Shown here in pieces: positions 25,661 to 34,381 of a stretch of DNA of 64,000 nucleotides; within the stretch, counting starts at the first letter, position 1, and every line of letters begins with the position of its first letter. The position numbers and the translations under genes are program-made. The DNA lies in assembly GCA_900111695.1 (NCBI GenBank), contig FOHD01000008.1, positions 1-64,000 on the forward strand. The letters are read 5' to 3'. Source of the stretch: Olsenella sp. KH3B4 (GTDB lineage Bacteria > Actinomycetota > Coriobacteriia > Coriobacteriales > Atopobiaceae). Under the pieces are notes generated by a model. It was not told the DNA's origin and made no database searches. It worked only from the letters and a program-made list of their open reading frames with translations.

Positions 25661-26395
25661 CTACCCGCACGCAGCGAGAGCGTCCTCGAGCGAAAGCGCG
25701 CCCTCGTACAACGCGCGCCCCGTTATGCAGCCCTCGACCACCTGTGGCCCAAGCGCCGCAAGCGCGCGGACGTCTTCCACGCTGGCGATGCCGCCCGAGG
25801 CCACCACCGGAAAACCCGCGACCTCGGCAATGTGGCGGTAGGCCCCGGGATCGACGCCCGTCTGCATGCCGTCACGCGCGATGTCAGTGAAGACAAGGTG
25901 TCGAAAGCCCATCTCTGCGAGGCTGGAAACAAGGTCGTCCGCCGCAAGCGAGCCGCCCTCGCGCCAGCCGTTCACCTTGACCACGCCGTCTTTCGCCGCA
26001 ACGTCTGCGACTGCGGTGTCGCCAAACTCAGCAGCAGCCTGACGGGCGAACGAGGGATCACGCACGAGCGCAGTGCCCATGGCGATGCGCTTCACCCCAA
26101 GGTCTGCCAGACGCCGCATGGCCCCGATCGAGCGCACGCCGCCGCCAGCGTCGACCGAGAGCCCCTCGACCTGGCAGATCGCCCGTATCGCCTGGGCGTT
26201 TGCATCGCGCGCGACTTCGTCCTCACCGAGGGCACTGGAGAGGTCCACCACATGGACCCACTTCGCGCCACGGGCGAGAAAGTCACGCGCGACGGAGGCG
26301 GGGTCATCCGAGTAGACATCCATGCGCGAGCGGTCGCCGTTCGCGAGGCGCACCACACGGCCGCCCACGAGGTCGATCGCGGGGAAGAGAATCAT
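25661..26395 (-). CDS. hisA: ProFAR isomerase HisA
   Basis: The 244-residue barrel performs the Amadori rearrangement of ProFAR to PRFAR. The catalytic aspartates lie in FPAIDLVGGRVVRL and FTDIARDGM, and the phosphate loops SVDAGGGVRS and VVASGGIASVED are intact. The RDGMQTG segment could allow dual PriA activity, as in actinobacteria lacking trpF; the sequence alone does not decide this. Its ATG overlaps the hisH stop by four bases. Confidence 0.96.
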   Translation of the reverse strand: MILFPAIDLVGGRVVRLANGDRSRMDVYSDDPASVARDFLARGAKWVHVVDLSSALGEDEVARDANAQAIRAICQVEGLSVDAGGGVRSIGAMRRLADLGVKRIAMGTALVRDPSFARQAAAEFGDTAVADVAAKDGVVKVNGWREGGSLAADDLVSSLAEMGFRHLVFTDIARDGMQTGVDPGAYRHIAEVAGFPVVASGGIASVEDVRALAALGPQVVEGCITGRALYEGALSLEDALAACG

Positions 26396-27105
26396 CGGAC
26401 GCCTCCAGCCCTCACGATGTCGACGAAGTTGGAGAGAATGACAAGGCCCGTTGCCGAGGACTTCTCGGGATGGAACTGCACGCCAAAGACGGGACCCTTG
26501 GCAACGGCGGAGCCAAAGCTGCGCGCGTAGTGCGTGCGGGCCGCCACAATCGCAGGGTCAACGTCATCCGCCAGCGCATAGGAGTGCGTGAAGAAGAAGT
26601 TCGCCCCCGAGGGCACACCGCGAAGGAGCTGGGTTCTCTCGCCCACCTCGGTTGGATAGACCTGGTCCCATCCCACGTGAGGCACCTTGAGCCGTCCGGA
26701 ACGCAGGCGCGTGACCGAGCCGGAGAAGAAGCCAAGGCCGGCGACCCAGCGGTCGTCTCCGGGCGTGCCAGCGGCAACGGGCTCCTCGTTCTCGCGCGGG
26801 AGGCCCCGCTCGCCCGAGCGCTCCTCGCCACGGGAAAAGAGGAGCTGAAGCCCCAGGCAAATGCCCAGGAAGGGTACGCCGCGGCCAAGCGCGTCGAGAA
26901 TGGCGTCTCCCTGGCCGGACGCATTCACGTACTCCATGGCGTTCTCGAAGCTTCCCACGCCAGGAAGCACCAGGCCGGAGGCCGAAGAGATGTCTGCCGG
27001 CGCGTCGGAAATGACCGCCTCACCTCCCACGGCGGCAAGGCCGTGCTGTACCGAGAGGAGGTTGCCCTTGTGGTAGTCGATAACGACGATCTTCGAGGAT
27101 GCCAT
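26392..27105 (-). CDS. hisH: Imidazole glycerol phosphate synthase subunit HisH
   Basis: The 237-residue glutaminase supplies ammonia to HisF. The triad is visible: the nucleophile cysteine in FLGICLGLQLLF and the His/Glu pair in GVQFHPEKS. An insertion of about 25 residues rich in Glu/Arg/Gly (SRGEERSGERG region) follows the nucleophile elbow and makes it longer than the usual 200 to 210 residues. Its start overlaps the hisB stop by one base (TGATG). Confidence 0.95.
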   Translation of the reverse strand: MASSKIVVIDYHKGNLLSVQHGLAAVGGEAVISDAPADISSASGLVLPGVGSFENAMEYVNASGQGDAILDALGRGVPFLGICLGLQLLFSRGEERSGERGLPRENEEPVAAGTPGDDRWVAGLGFFSGSVTRLRSGRLKVPHVGWDQVYPTEVGERTQLLRGVPSGANFFFTHSYALADDVDPAIVAARTHYARSFGSAVAKGPVFGVQFHPEKSSATGLVILSNFVDIVRAGGVR

Positions 27106-27698
27106 CAGAGCGCTCCCTTCGTGGACGGAATGCCCTCCACGCGCGGATCCGGCTCAACGGCGGCCCGGAGCGCACGGGCAAACGACTTGAACGTGGCCTC
27201 GAGGATGTGGTGGGCATTCTCGCCAGCAACCTCGCGCAGGTGGACGGTCATGCCGGCATCGCGCGCCAGGCCGCAGAAGAACTCGTGACCAAGCTCGGTG
27301 TCGAAGGTCCCCACCTTCTGGGGGCCAATGGGTACGTCCCAGTAGAGCTCGCCGCGGCCGGAGATGTCGACGGCCGCCATGATAAGGGCCTCGTCGAGCG
27401 GGACCAGGGCATCCCCAAAGCGACGGATGCCGCGCTTGTCGCCCAGCGCCTGGCACAGTGCCTGCCCCAGCACGATGCCCGTGTCCTCGACGGTGTGGTG
27501 GTCGTCCACCCAGATGTCACCCTTCACGTGAACCGTGAGGTCCACGAGCGAGTGGCGCGAAAGGGCCGTGAGCATATGGTCGAAGAACCCCACGCCCGTC
27601 GAGATGTCCGAGGTGCCGGTGCCGTCGAGATTCACCGTGACCTCGATGGAGGTCTCGGCCGTCTGCCGAGAGACGCTTGCCACGCGTGCCATGGTCAT
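27105..27698 (-). CDS. hisB: Imidazoleglycerol-phosphate dehydratase
   Basis: The 197-residue monofunctional dehydratase binds two manganese ions through FFDHMLTALSRHS, DDHHTVEDTGI, HEFF and GENAHHILEATFK. It forms imidazole acetol phosphate. It has no HisN phosphatase domain, so histidinol phosphatase must be encoded elsewhere. The ATG at 27698 overlaps the hisC stop in ATGA. Confidence 0.96.
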   Translation of the reverse strand: MTMARVASVSRQTAETSIEVTVNLDGTGTSDISTGVGFFDHMLTALSRHSLVDLTVHVKGDIWVDDHHTVEDTGIVLGQALCQALGDKRGIRRFGDALVPLDEALIMAAVDISGRGELYWDVPIGPQKVGTFDTELGHEFFCGLARDAGMTVHLREVAGENAHHILEATFKSFARALRAAVEPDPRVEGIPSTKGAL

Positions 27699-28786
27699 TC
27701 CCCCTTAAGGATGGACTTGAGGGCCGCCACCAGAAGGTCGTTCTCCTCGGGCTTGCCCACGGTGATGCGCAGACAGTCCGCAAGGCCCGGCGTGGACGAG
27801 AAGTCCCTCACCAGTATCGAGTGCTCGTCGCGCAGGCGACGCCACACCTCGTGGGCGTGCGGCACGCGGACGCAGAGGAAGTTGGCCTGGCTGGGCCACA
27901 CGCGCACGCCAAGCGGCGCAAGCTCCTCAAGCATGCCAACGAGCCGTGCGCGGTCCAGGCGTATGGCCTGGATGGCCGGCTGGAACGCGTCGCGATGCGT
28001 GACGGCGGCGAGGGCCGCCGCCTGGTCGAGCACGCTCACCGAGTAGGGCTGGCGCACCGCGGCGAGTGCCGCCACCACGGGCGCGCTCGCAAGCACATAG
28101 CCCACGCGGGCTCCCGCCAGTGCAAATGCCTTGGAGAACGTGTGCAGGACGGCCAGGTTCTGGTACTCGCCCAGCAGGTCCTCGACGGTCGAGCCCGGGT
28201 CTGCGAACTCGATGTAGGCCTCGTCCACCAGCACGATGCCCGGGCATGCCTCGCAGAGTCGGCGCACCCCCTCACGCGGGAAGAGGTCGCCCGTGGGGTT
28301 GTTGGGCGAGGTCACGACCACGAGCGTTGCCGTGCGCGCGGCATCGACCAGTGCGTCTACGTTGGGGGCAAAGTCCTTCTCGCGGGGCACCTCGACCACG
28401 GGCGTCTCGACCATGGAGGCGTAGAGGCCGTAGACCGAGAAGGTGGGAGGGCAGCTCACCAGGGCATGCCCCGCACCGCCAAACGCCAGGAAGAAGTTGA
28501 AGAGAAGCTCGTCGCCGCCGTTGCCAACAATGACCTGCTCAGGCGCCACGCCATGCCATGCGGCAAGCTGTTCGCGGAGCTCGCCGGCAAGGGGCACGGG
28601 GTAGCGGTTCCACGCGGCGCTGGTCACTGCTTCTGCCAGCGCTGGCGCCACCTCGGGAGGGACGCCGTAGTTGTTCTCGTTTGCCGAGAGAACCACGTCC
28701 ACGGGCGAGAAGGCCGGGTCATAGGGCTCGAGCGCAGCCGCGGACGGCCGCATGAGTGCACGGACCTTGGGTGTGATTCCTTCCAT
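27695..28786 (-). CDS. hisC: Histidinol-phosphate aminotransferase
   Basis: The 363-residue PLP enzyme of fold type I transfers an amino group to imidazole acetol phosphate. It shows LSANENNYG, VGNGGDELLF, the PLP-contacting TSPNNPTGD, VDEAYIEF and the Schiff-base lysine in TFSKAFALAGARVGY. The ATG at 28786 is preceded by GAGGGGTAGGGG overlapping the end of hisD. It is placed between hisD and hisB. Confidence 0.95.
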   Translation of the reverse strand: MEGITPKVRALMRPSAAALEPYDPAFSPVDVVLSANENNYGVPPEVAPALAEAVTSAAWNRYPVPLAGELREQLAAWHGVAPEQVIVGNGGDELLFNFFLAFGGAGHALVSCPPTFSVYGLYASMVETPVVEVPREKDFAPNVDALVDAARTATLVVVTSPNNPTGDLFPREGVRRLCEACPGIVLVDEAYIEFADPGSTVEDLLGEYQNLAVLHTFSKAFALAGARVGYVLASAPVVAALAAVRQPYSVSVLDQAAALAAVTHRDAFQPAIQAIRLDRARLVGMLEELAPLGVRVWPSQANFLCVRVPHAHEVWRRLRDEHSILVRDFSSTPGLADCLRITVGKPEENDLLVAALKSILKGE

Positions 28787-28791
28787 CGCCC

Positions 28792-30192
28792 CTACCCCTC
28801 GTAGCCAGGAAGCTTGGGCACGCCCGGCGTGTCGAGCGTGCGCGGCCACGCGGTGCGGGTGGCGTCCTCGCAAGCGGCAGCGGCGTCTGAGAAGTCCTTC
28901 TCGCCTTGCTCGGCAAGCTTCACTCGCAGGCCGGCAGAGAGAGCGTGCGCCCAGAGCCCCTCGGCCTGGGCCATTGCCTGGACGGCAGGCGCATCGGCGA
29001 GAAGCCCCTGTGGCGTGTAGGAGATGACGCTCGAGTGCTTCTGGAAGTCGTAGACACCAAGCGGGTTGGAGAAGCGCGCCGTGCCACCGGTGGGAAGCGT
29101 GTGGTCGGGGCCGGCAACGTAGTCTCCCAGGGGCTCAGAGCTCCACGCGCCCACAAAGATCGCGCCCGCGTTGCGCACGGAGCCAAGGAGCGACATGGCG
29201 TCCTCGCAGTGCAGCTCGAGGTGCTCCGGCGCCACCACGTTCACGGCCTCGACGGCGTCTGCCAGCGTCGCTGCGACAACCACGACGCCGCGGTCGTCGA
29301 GCGAGGCGCGGGTGATCTTCTCGCGCGGACTCTGCGAGACCAGGCGCTCGACGGCAGCAAGGACGCGATCCGGGAGCGACGCGTCGCAGGTCACAAGGTA
29401 GCAAGAGGCCATGGGATCGTGCTCTGCCTGGGCCATGAGGTCCGCCGCGACAACGACCGGGTCTGCGGAGGCGTCTGCAAGCACGCAGACCTCGGAGGGT
29501 CCGGCGATCATGTCGATGCCCACGTCGCCCGAGACGTGCCGCTTGGCAGCAGCCACGTAGGCGTTGCCGGGGCCCACGACCTTGTCGACGCGGGGAATGG
29601 ACTCGGTGCCATATGCCACGGCGCCGATGGCCTGGGCTCCGCCCACGGCGAAGACCTCGTCGACGCCCGCAACGGAGGCAGCCGCCAGCGTGTAGGCCGA
29701 GAGTGTGCCGTCGCGCTGGGGCGGCGTCACCATGACCACGCGGCGCACGCCCGCGACCTTTGCGGGAATGGCGTCCATGAGCACCGTCGAGGGGTACTGG
29801 GCACGGCCACCAGGCACGTAGATAGCCACGGAGTCGAGCGGCGTCACCTTGACGCCCAGGATGGTACCGTCGGGGCGCGTCTCGAACCAGGAGTTCTCGC
29901 GCTGGCGCTCGTGGAACTCGCGAATCTGGCGGTACGCGCGGCGCAGAGACGAGAGGAACTCCTCGTCCACCATGCCGGGGGCGGCATCTACCAGCTCCTG
30001 CGGGACGCGGAACTCGCTCGGGCAGGCATCGTCGAAGCGCTGACAGTACTCGCGGACGGCAGCGTCTCCCCGCTCGCGCACGTCGTCCACAATGGCGGCA
30101 GCGCTCTCCATCACCTCGCGGGGCAGCGCCCCCGAACGGTTGAGGTCTGCCTGCGTGAGCGCCTGTCCGGCGGCAAGCGTGATCCTTCTCAA
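28792..30192 (-). CDS. hisD: Histidinol dehydrogenase
   Basis: The 466-residue zinc enzyme oxidises histidinol to histidine in two NAD-dependent steps. Signature blocks are VPGGRAQYPSTVLM, VGPGNAYVAAAKR, DMIAGPSEVCVLAD, the catalytic pair in APEHLELH and DHTLPTGGTARF. TTG at 30192 is chosen: AGGGGAG lies upstream, only two bases follow the preceding stop, and LRRITLAAG fits the family N-terminus. Longer in-frame readings extend into hisZG. It is slightly longer than usual, with a C-terminal extension of about 30 residues. Confidence 0.95.
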   Translation of the reverse strand: MRRITLAAGQALTQADLNRSGALPREVMESAAAIVDDVRERGDAAVREYCQRFDDACPSEFRVPQELVDAAPGMVDEEFLSSLRRAYRQIREFHERQRENSWFETRPDGTILGVKVTPLDSVAIYVPGGRAQYPSTVLMDAIPAKVAGVRRVVMVTPPQRDGTLSAYTLAAASVAGVDEVFAVGGAQAIGAVAYGTESIPRVDKVVGPGNAYVAAAKRHVSGDVGIDMIAGPSEVCVLADASADPVVVAADLMAQAEHDPMASCYLVTCDASLPDRVLAAVERLVSQSPREKITRASLDDRGVVVVAATLADAVEAVNVVAPEHLELHCEDAMSLLGSVRNAGAIFVGAWSSEPLGDYVAGPDHTLPTGGTARFSNPLGVYDFQKHSSVISYTPQGLLADAPAVQAMAQAEGLWAHALSAGLRVKLAEQGEKDFSDAAAACEDATRTAWPRTLDTPGVPKLPGYEG

Positions 30193-30194
30193 AG

Positions 30195-31865
30195 CTACTC
30201 CCCTCTCGTGACCTCGGCGAGACGTGTCGCCAGGTCGCGAATCCTCTTGTCGCAGCGGTATGCGGCCGGGCCCGCAAAGAAGCGGGCGGTGCACTCCATG
30301 ACCTCGTCGACAACGACGAGGTCGTTCTCGCGGAGCGTGGTGCCCGTGGCCGTAATGTCCACGATGCGGTCGGTCATGCCCACAATGGGCCCAAGCTCGA
30401 TGTTGCCATGCAGGGTCACGATGTCCACCTGCTGGCCGATGGAGTCGTAGTAGGACTGGGTTATGCGCGGGTACTTGGTTGCCACGCGCACGGTACCGCG
30501 CCAGGCATAGTTGCTCTCGGCAAGTCCCGCCTTGGCGCGTGGCTCGGCAACCACAAAGCGGCAGCCCCCAAAGCCGAGGTCGACCAGCTGCAGGACGTCC
30601 ATGTTTGCCTCGACGAGCGAGTCGCGACCGCAGATGCCGCAGTCGCAGCCGCCGTGGCCCACGAAGGCGGGCGCGTCTTGGGCGCGCACGATCACGTACT
30701 CCACGTCTCCCTCGCGTACCGTGAGCTGGCGACCCGGATCGCGCAGGCCCTCAACGGGAAGGCCCGCCGCCTCGAGCACGCGGATGGCGTCTTTGAGGAG
30801 CGACCCCTTGGGGACCGCAATGCGCAGGGGCCTCTCGGCAAGTCTTACGCCGGGGGTGACCACGCCGGACTCGCCCGGCTCGCCGAGGATCTCCTGCAGG
30901 CGCTCGAGCGAGAGAGCAAAGCCGCAGGCAGCAGTGCCCTCCCGGCCGAGGTTGGCGAGAACCGCGTCGTAGCGGCCGCCCGAGGCCAAAGACGCCGCGA
31001 TGCCCTCGGCGTAGCCTTTGAAGATGATGCCCGTGTAGTAGTCGAACGAGTTGATGATCGAGAAGTCGAAGGACGCACGGCCGTCGGCAAAGAGCTCGGA
31101 GAGCGAGCCCACCAGGCGTGAGAGCTCCGCGGTGCCGCGGGCGTCCTTCTCAACGCCGGCGGCTTCCAGGAGCTCGTCCAGCTCTGCGACCACCTCGGCG
31201 CCACCCACCAGGCGCGGGATGCGTTGGATTGCGCGTGCGGCGGTGGCATCCAGCTCGCCTGCCGCAACGGCCTTCTCGACCAGCTCGTCCAGCGAGACGA
31301 AATCGGAGTCGTGCACCAGGGCGAGCGCCTCTTCGCGGAAGCGCGCGCTGGGTGCGCAGGCGTCGAGCAGGGCCTTGAGCGGCGTGACCGAACCCAGCAC
31401 GATGCGCCACGCAGGCACGTCAAGCGCGCCAAGGGTCTCGGCGAGCAGGCCAACGACCTCGTGCTCGGCGGCAGCGCCGTCACCGCCCACGAGTTCCACG
31501 CCCAGCTGGGTGAACTGGCGTGGCTGGCCCTTGAGCGAGGACTCCTCACGCACGACCGGCGCCTCGTAGCGAAGACGCACAGGCAGGTGGTCCGGGCTCA
31601 CGCGCGTGGCGATCATGCGCGCGATGGGAAGCGTGAGATCCGGACGCAGGGTGAGGAGGCTGCCGTCCACGTCGAAGAGCTGGAACGGCAAACCCTTGAT
31701 GCGACCCGCTCGCTCGAGCGCGTCACGCGACTCCAAGAGCGGCGTCTCGACCGGGAGGTACCCGTGCGCCGAGAAGACCTCGCGCACGGTGCCGGAGATG
31801 CGCTCGCGCGCGAGCGCCTCCTGAGGAAGGATGTCACGGAACCCGCTTGGTGTGCCTGCTATCAC
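30195..31865 (-). CDS. hisZG: HisZ-HisG fusion: ATP phosphoribosyltransferase regulatory and catalytic subunits
   Basis: This 556-residue protein joins two normally separate polypeptides. Residues 1 to about 340 are HisZ, a class II histidyl-tRNA-synthetase-like regulator (TPSGFRDILPQEA, LTLRPDLTLPIARM, SFDYYTGIIFKGY, GFALSLERL). Residues 347-556 are short-form HisG (LRIAVPKGSLLKDAI, then GHGGCDCGICGRDSL, ending in the PRPP loop DITATGTTLREN). The enzyme commits PRPP and ATP to histidine synthesis and is feedback-inhibited by histidine. GTG at 31865 has GAGAGGGG upstream. It heads the operon. HisZ lacks a tRNA-binding domain, as expected. Confidence 0.94.
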   Translation of the reverse strand: MIAGTPSGFRDILPQEALARERISGTVREVFSAHGYLPVETPLLESRDALERAGRIKGLPFQLFDVDGSLLTLRPDLTLPIARMIATRVSPDHLPVRLRYEAPVVREESSLKGQPRQFTQLGVELVGGDGAAAEHEVVGLLAETLGALDVPAWRIVLGSVTPLKALLDACAPSARFREEALALVHDSDFVSLDELVEKAVAAGELDATAARAIQRIPRLVGGAEVVAELDELLEAAGVEKDARGTAELSRLVGSLSELFADGRASFDFSIINSFDYYTGIIFKGYAEGIAASLASGGRYDAVLANLGREGTAACGFALSLERLQEILGEPGESGVVTPGVRLAERPLRIAVPKGSLLKDAIRVLEAAGLPVEGLRDPGRQLTVREGDVEYVIVRAQDAPAFVGHGGCDCGICGRDSLVEANMDVLQLVDLGFGGCRFVVAEPRAKAGLAESNYAWRGTVRVATKYPRITQSYYDSIGQQVDIVTLHGNIELGPIVGMTDRIVDITATGTTLRENDLVVVDEVMECTARFFAGPAAYRCDKRIRDLATRLAEVTRGE

Positions 31866-32017
31866 GCCTGCCCCTCTCCCCTACTGGTACGTAGAGCATA
31901 CCGCTCTGACGCGACGGAAATTGCTACGTGCGCGACGGGCGTCACGCGCTTCTCATGCGCGGGGTGCTCCCCTCGCGTGGCGTCTCGTCTCGTGCGGTTT
32001 CTCGTCTCGTGCGCTGT

Positions 32018-32037
32018 CACTTTAGCATACTAAAGTG
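32018..32037. promoter_or_regulatory. Dyad operator candidate upstream of the histidine operon
   Basis: CACTTTAG (32018-32025) and CTAAAGTG (32030-32037) are perfect inverted copies separated by CATA. The 20-base AT-rich dyad stands in a GC-rich gap about 150 bases upstream of hisZG. It could bind a dimeric repressor, perhaps of the TrpR family that includes HisR/YerC. That assignment is inference. Confidence 0.5.
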
Positions 32038-32102
32038 CCGTGCGCCGCGTAGACGCCAGGCACACAGAGCGTTAACGCGCCATTCATATGAGGAGAGCTG
32101 TG

Positions 32103-32133
32103 ATGAGACAAAGGGACTGTCCCTTTGTCTCAT
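32103..32133. repeat. 31-base perfect palindrome overlapping the murJ stop
   Basis: ATGAGACAAAGGGAC (32103-32117), a central T and the reverse complement (32119-32133) form a perfect dyad. The murJ TGA (32130-32132) is within the right arm, in the same register as tpiA in the copy at 8441-8471. It may act as a terminator stem, though no T tract follows. Confidence 0.9.
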
Positions 32134-33878
32134 CCGCGGCGGCGAGTGAAGCGGGCGAGAACGGACTTGATGAATCGCGCCTCGGGCACCTTGAGCAGCA
32201 CCGCAAGCCCGTACGTCACCAGCACCGAGGGAATACCGGCCACCGCGCAGTACAGCAGCGCGAGAAACGTGTGGCCCTCGCAGCTGCCAAGCACAGCCGT
32301 GAGCACCCAGAGAATCGCGAGACCCGCAGCGGCGCCCGCAAGCCCGAGAAGTACCGACTTCACGAACGACCGCAGCACCGAGCCAAAGCCCACGCGCCCC
32401 AGAGACCCGCGCAGGTTCGCGATGGTCACGATGTCAACCAGCATGAAGAAGACAAAGGACGTCAGCGCAATCACGAACATGGAGCCCGTCTCGCCAAACC
32501 ACGCCGGGTCAAGAAGCAGCAGCACGGCAACCTGACCGGCGCCGCCCACCACGTTTGCCAGCGCATAGACGCGCATCTGGCGCATGGACGAGGTCACCTT
32601 CTGGAAGTACATACCAATGCCGTAGAACGGCAGCGCGCAGGCAAGGCCGCAGATGTAGGCGGCTGTCATGCTCAGCTGGTCGGCAGTGAACTTGCCCGCC
32701 GCAACAAGCGACGCCAGCGGCATCGAGAAGGCAACAAGGTACATGCCAAACGGCACCATAAAGAAGAGGATCTGGCTCATGCCCGAGGTGACGCCACGCT
32801 TGAATCCGTCGATGTCGTCATGTGCAAACAAGTCGGAGAGCTCGGTGAACATAGCCGTGGTGATGGGAACGGCGAGAATGGCGTAGGGCAGCGTGTACCA
32901 CAGCCGCGCATAGTAGATGACCGACGCGCCGGAGACCGAGACGGAAAGCGACGTGCTCTGCTGCACCGACGTGGTCACGAACGACGTGATCATGACCACC
33001 AGCGACGGAATGCCAATGGAGAGCGTGTCCTTGAGCGCGGGGTCATGCCAGTCGATGTGCCACGTAAGGCGGATGCCGTGCTTGCGCAGCGACGGCATCT
33101 GGACCAAGACCTGCACGGCCACGCCGGCGGGATTGCCAATGGCCAGGATCAGGGTTGCCAGCGTGGGGCTCACGTTCGCCAACGCCGCGTAGAGCAGGAA
33201 CGAAGCCGTGATGACAAAGTTGTTGAAGATCGAGCTGGCGCTGCTCCAGAAGTAGTCCCTCTCGGCGTTGAGCACGCCCGAGAAGATCGACGAGAGCGAG
33301 TAGAGCACAACCTCCACCACGAAGAACCTAAAGAGGTAGGTCGCGAAGTCCGCGTCGAAGTCACTTGTCGCCGAGAAGGACTGCGTCCACACGAGCTGCG
33401 CGGCAAAGATGAAGCCGAGAATTGCCACCGCGCCCATGAGCAGGGTGACGATGGAGACGAGGTTCGAGGTGTAGCGGCTGGCGCCCTTCTCGCCCTCGCG
33501 CTGTTTGACCGACATGTAGACCGGTAGGAACGCCGTAACCAGCATGCCGCCCACGACGATCTCGTAGAGCTGGTTGGGGAGGTTGTTCGCCACGGAGTAG
33601 CAGCTTGCCACCATGCCGGCGCCAAGCGCAAAGCTCTGACCCCAGGTGCGGAAGAAGCCCGTGATGCGACTGACGACCACAAGGAAGCTCATGAGGGCGG
33701 CATTGCGACCAACCTGGTTCTCGGTGGACTCTGTCGCCTTCGGCTCGACGCCACCGGCGACTGCGACCGCCTTCGGCTCCGCGCCACCGGCGACTGCGAC
33801 CGCCTTTGGCTCGGCTGTCTCTGTCTCCTTGCGCGCCGACGCCATGTGCCTCGGGTGCCTGCTGGGGTTGTCGCTCAC
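32130..33878 (-). CDS. murJ: Lipid II flippase MurJ
   Basis: The 582-residue protein has about 14 hydrophobic helices and MurJ blocks such as ALMSFLVVVSRITGFFRTW, NNLPNQLYEIVVGGMLVTAF and GIGMYFQKVTSS. It carries lipid II across the cytoplasmic membrane for peptidoglycan synthesis. The first 55 residues form a cytoplasmic tail with a tandem 11-residue repeat (EPKAVAVAGGA) encoded by a 33-base repeat at 33738-33803. GTG at 33878 overlaps the ybaK stop (GTGA) with GAGAGGAG upstream. The tail repeat is unlike the conserved core and probably varies in copy number between strains. Confidence 0.93.
   Translation of the reverse strand: MSDNPSRHPRHMASARKETETAEPKAVAVAGGAEPKAVAVAGGVEPKATESTENQVGRNAALMSFLVVVSRITGFFRTWGQSFALGAGMVASCYSVANNLPNQLYEIVVGGMLVTAFLPVYMSVKQREGEKGASRYTSNLVSIVTLLMGAVAILGFIFAAQLVWTQSFSATSDFDADFATYLFRFFVVEVVLYSLSSIFSGVLNAERDYFWSSASSIFNNFVITASFLLYAALANVSPTLATLILAIGNPAGVAVQVLVQMPSLRKHGIRLTWHIDWHDPALKDTLSIGIPSLVVMITSFVTTSVQQSTSLSVSVSGASVIYYARLWYTLPYAILAVPITTAMFTELSDLFAHDDIDGFKRGVTSGMSQILFFMVPFGMYLVAFSMPLASLVAAGKFTADQLSMTAAYICGLACALPFYGIGMYFQKVTSSMRQMRVYALANVVGGAGQVAVLLLLDPAWFGETGSMFVIALTSFVFFMLVDIVTIANLRGSLGRVGFGSVLRSFVKSVLLGLAGAAAGLAILWVLTAVLGSCEGHTFLALLYCAVAGIPSVLVTYGLAVLLKVPEARFIKSVLARFTRRRG
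33738..33815. repeat. 33-base tandem repeat inside murJ
   Basis: Two full units (33738-33770, 33771-33803), each starting CTTCGGCTC, differ at only a few positions; a partial third unit follows. They keep the frame and encode the 11-residue EPKAVAVAGG(A/V) repeat of the N-terminal tail. Confidence 0.85.
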
Positions 33879-34378
33879 CTGGTCTCCTCTCGGCAGATGT
33901 CAGCGTAGGTGGCGTCGCAGAACGAAACGAGGTCATTGGGGGCAAGGCGCAGAGAGAGCCCACGCCTGCCGCCCGAGATGCCAATCGTGTCGAAGAGCTG
34001 GGCCGTCTCGTCAATGAGCGTGGGAAAACGCTTCTTCATGCCCACGGGCGAGCAGCCCCCGCGCACGTAGCCCGTGAGACCCTCGAGCTCCTTGGTGGGA
34101 AGCATCGAGAGGCTCTTCTCGCCAGCCGCAGCTGCTGCCTTCTTGAAGTCGAGTTCCTCGCCCACGGGAATGCAGCACACCACGTACGAGCCAGAGGGAG
34201 CCACCGTTACCAGCGTCTTGAACGACGAGTCGGGGTCCACGCCCGCCTCAAGCGCCATGCGGAGCCCCAGCCCGCGCGTGAAGTCGTCCTCCTCCACCTC
34301 GCGGTAGGTGAACGAGATGCCCGCGCGCTCGAGTTCGCGCATGGCGTTGGTCTTCTGGAACTTCTCACGCTTCGCCAT
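33875..34378 (-). CDS. ybaK: YbaK/EbsC-family Cys-tRNA(Pro) deacylase
   Basis: The 167-residue protein matches YbaK proofreading enzymes, which hydrolyse cysteine mischarged on tRNA-Pro. It shows FKTLVTVAPSGSYVVCCIPVG with the following Lys-rich stretch, and the signature GYVRGGCSPVGMKKRFPTLID. It has a start at 34378 and lies three bases after uvrA, with murJ overlapping its stop. The linkage to uvrA and murJ appears to be simple cotranscription. Confidence 0.93.
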   Translation of the reverse strand: MAKREKFQKTNAMRELERAGISFTYREVEEDDFTRGLGLRMALEAGVDPDSSFKTLVTVAPSGSYVVCCIPVGEELDFKKAAAAAGEKSLSMLPTKELEGLTGYVRGGCSPVGMKKRFPTLIDETAQLFDTIGISGGRRGLSLRLAPNDLVSFCDATYADICREETR

Positions 34379-34381
34379 GTC

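Noticed and set aside
28906..30450. A 514-codon plus-strand frame over hisD
   Set aside because: Antisense shadow of hisD with biased composition and no family features.
31866..32017. T-box leader for the histidine operon
   Set aside because: No T-box sequence or specifier loop was recognised; only hairpins of GC-rich sequence and the dyad at 32018-32037.
32088..33527. A 479-codon plus-strand frame over murJ, starting in the palindrome
   Set aside because: Arg/His-rich antisense reading of a membrane protein; no domain.
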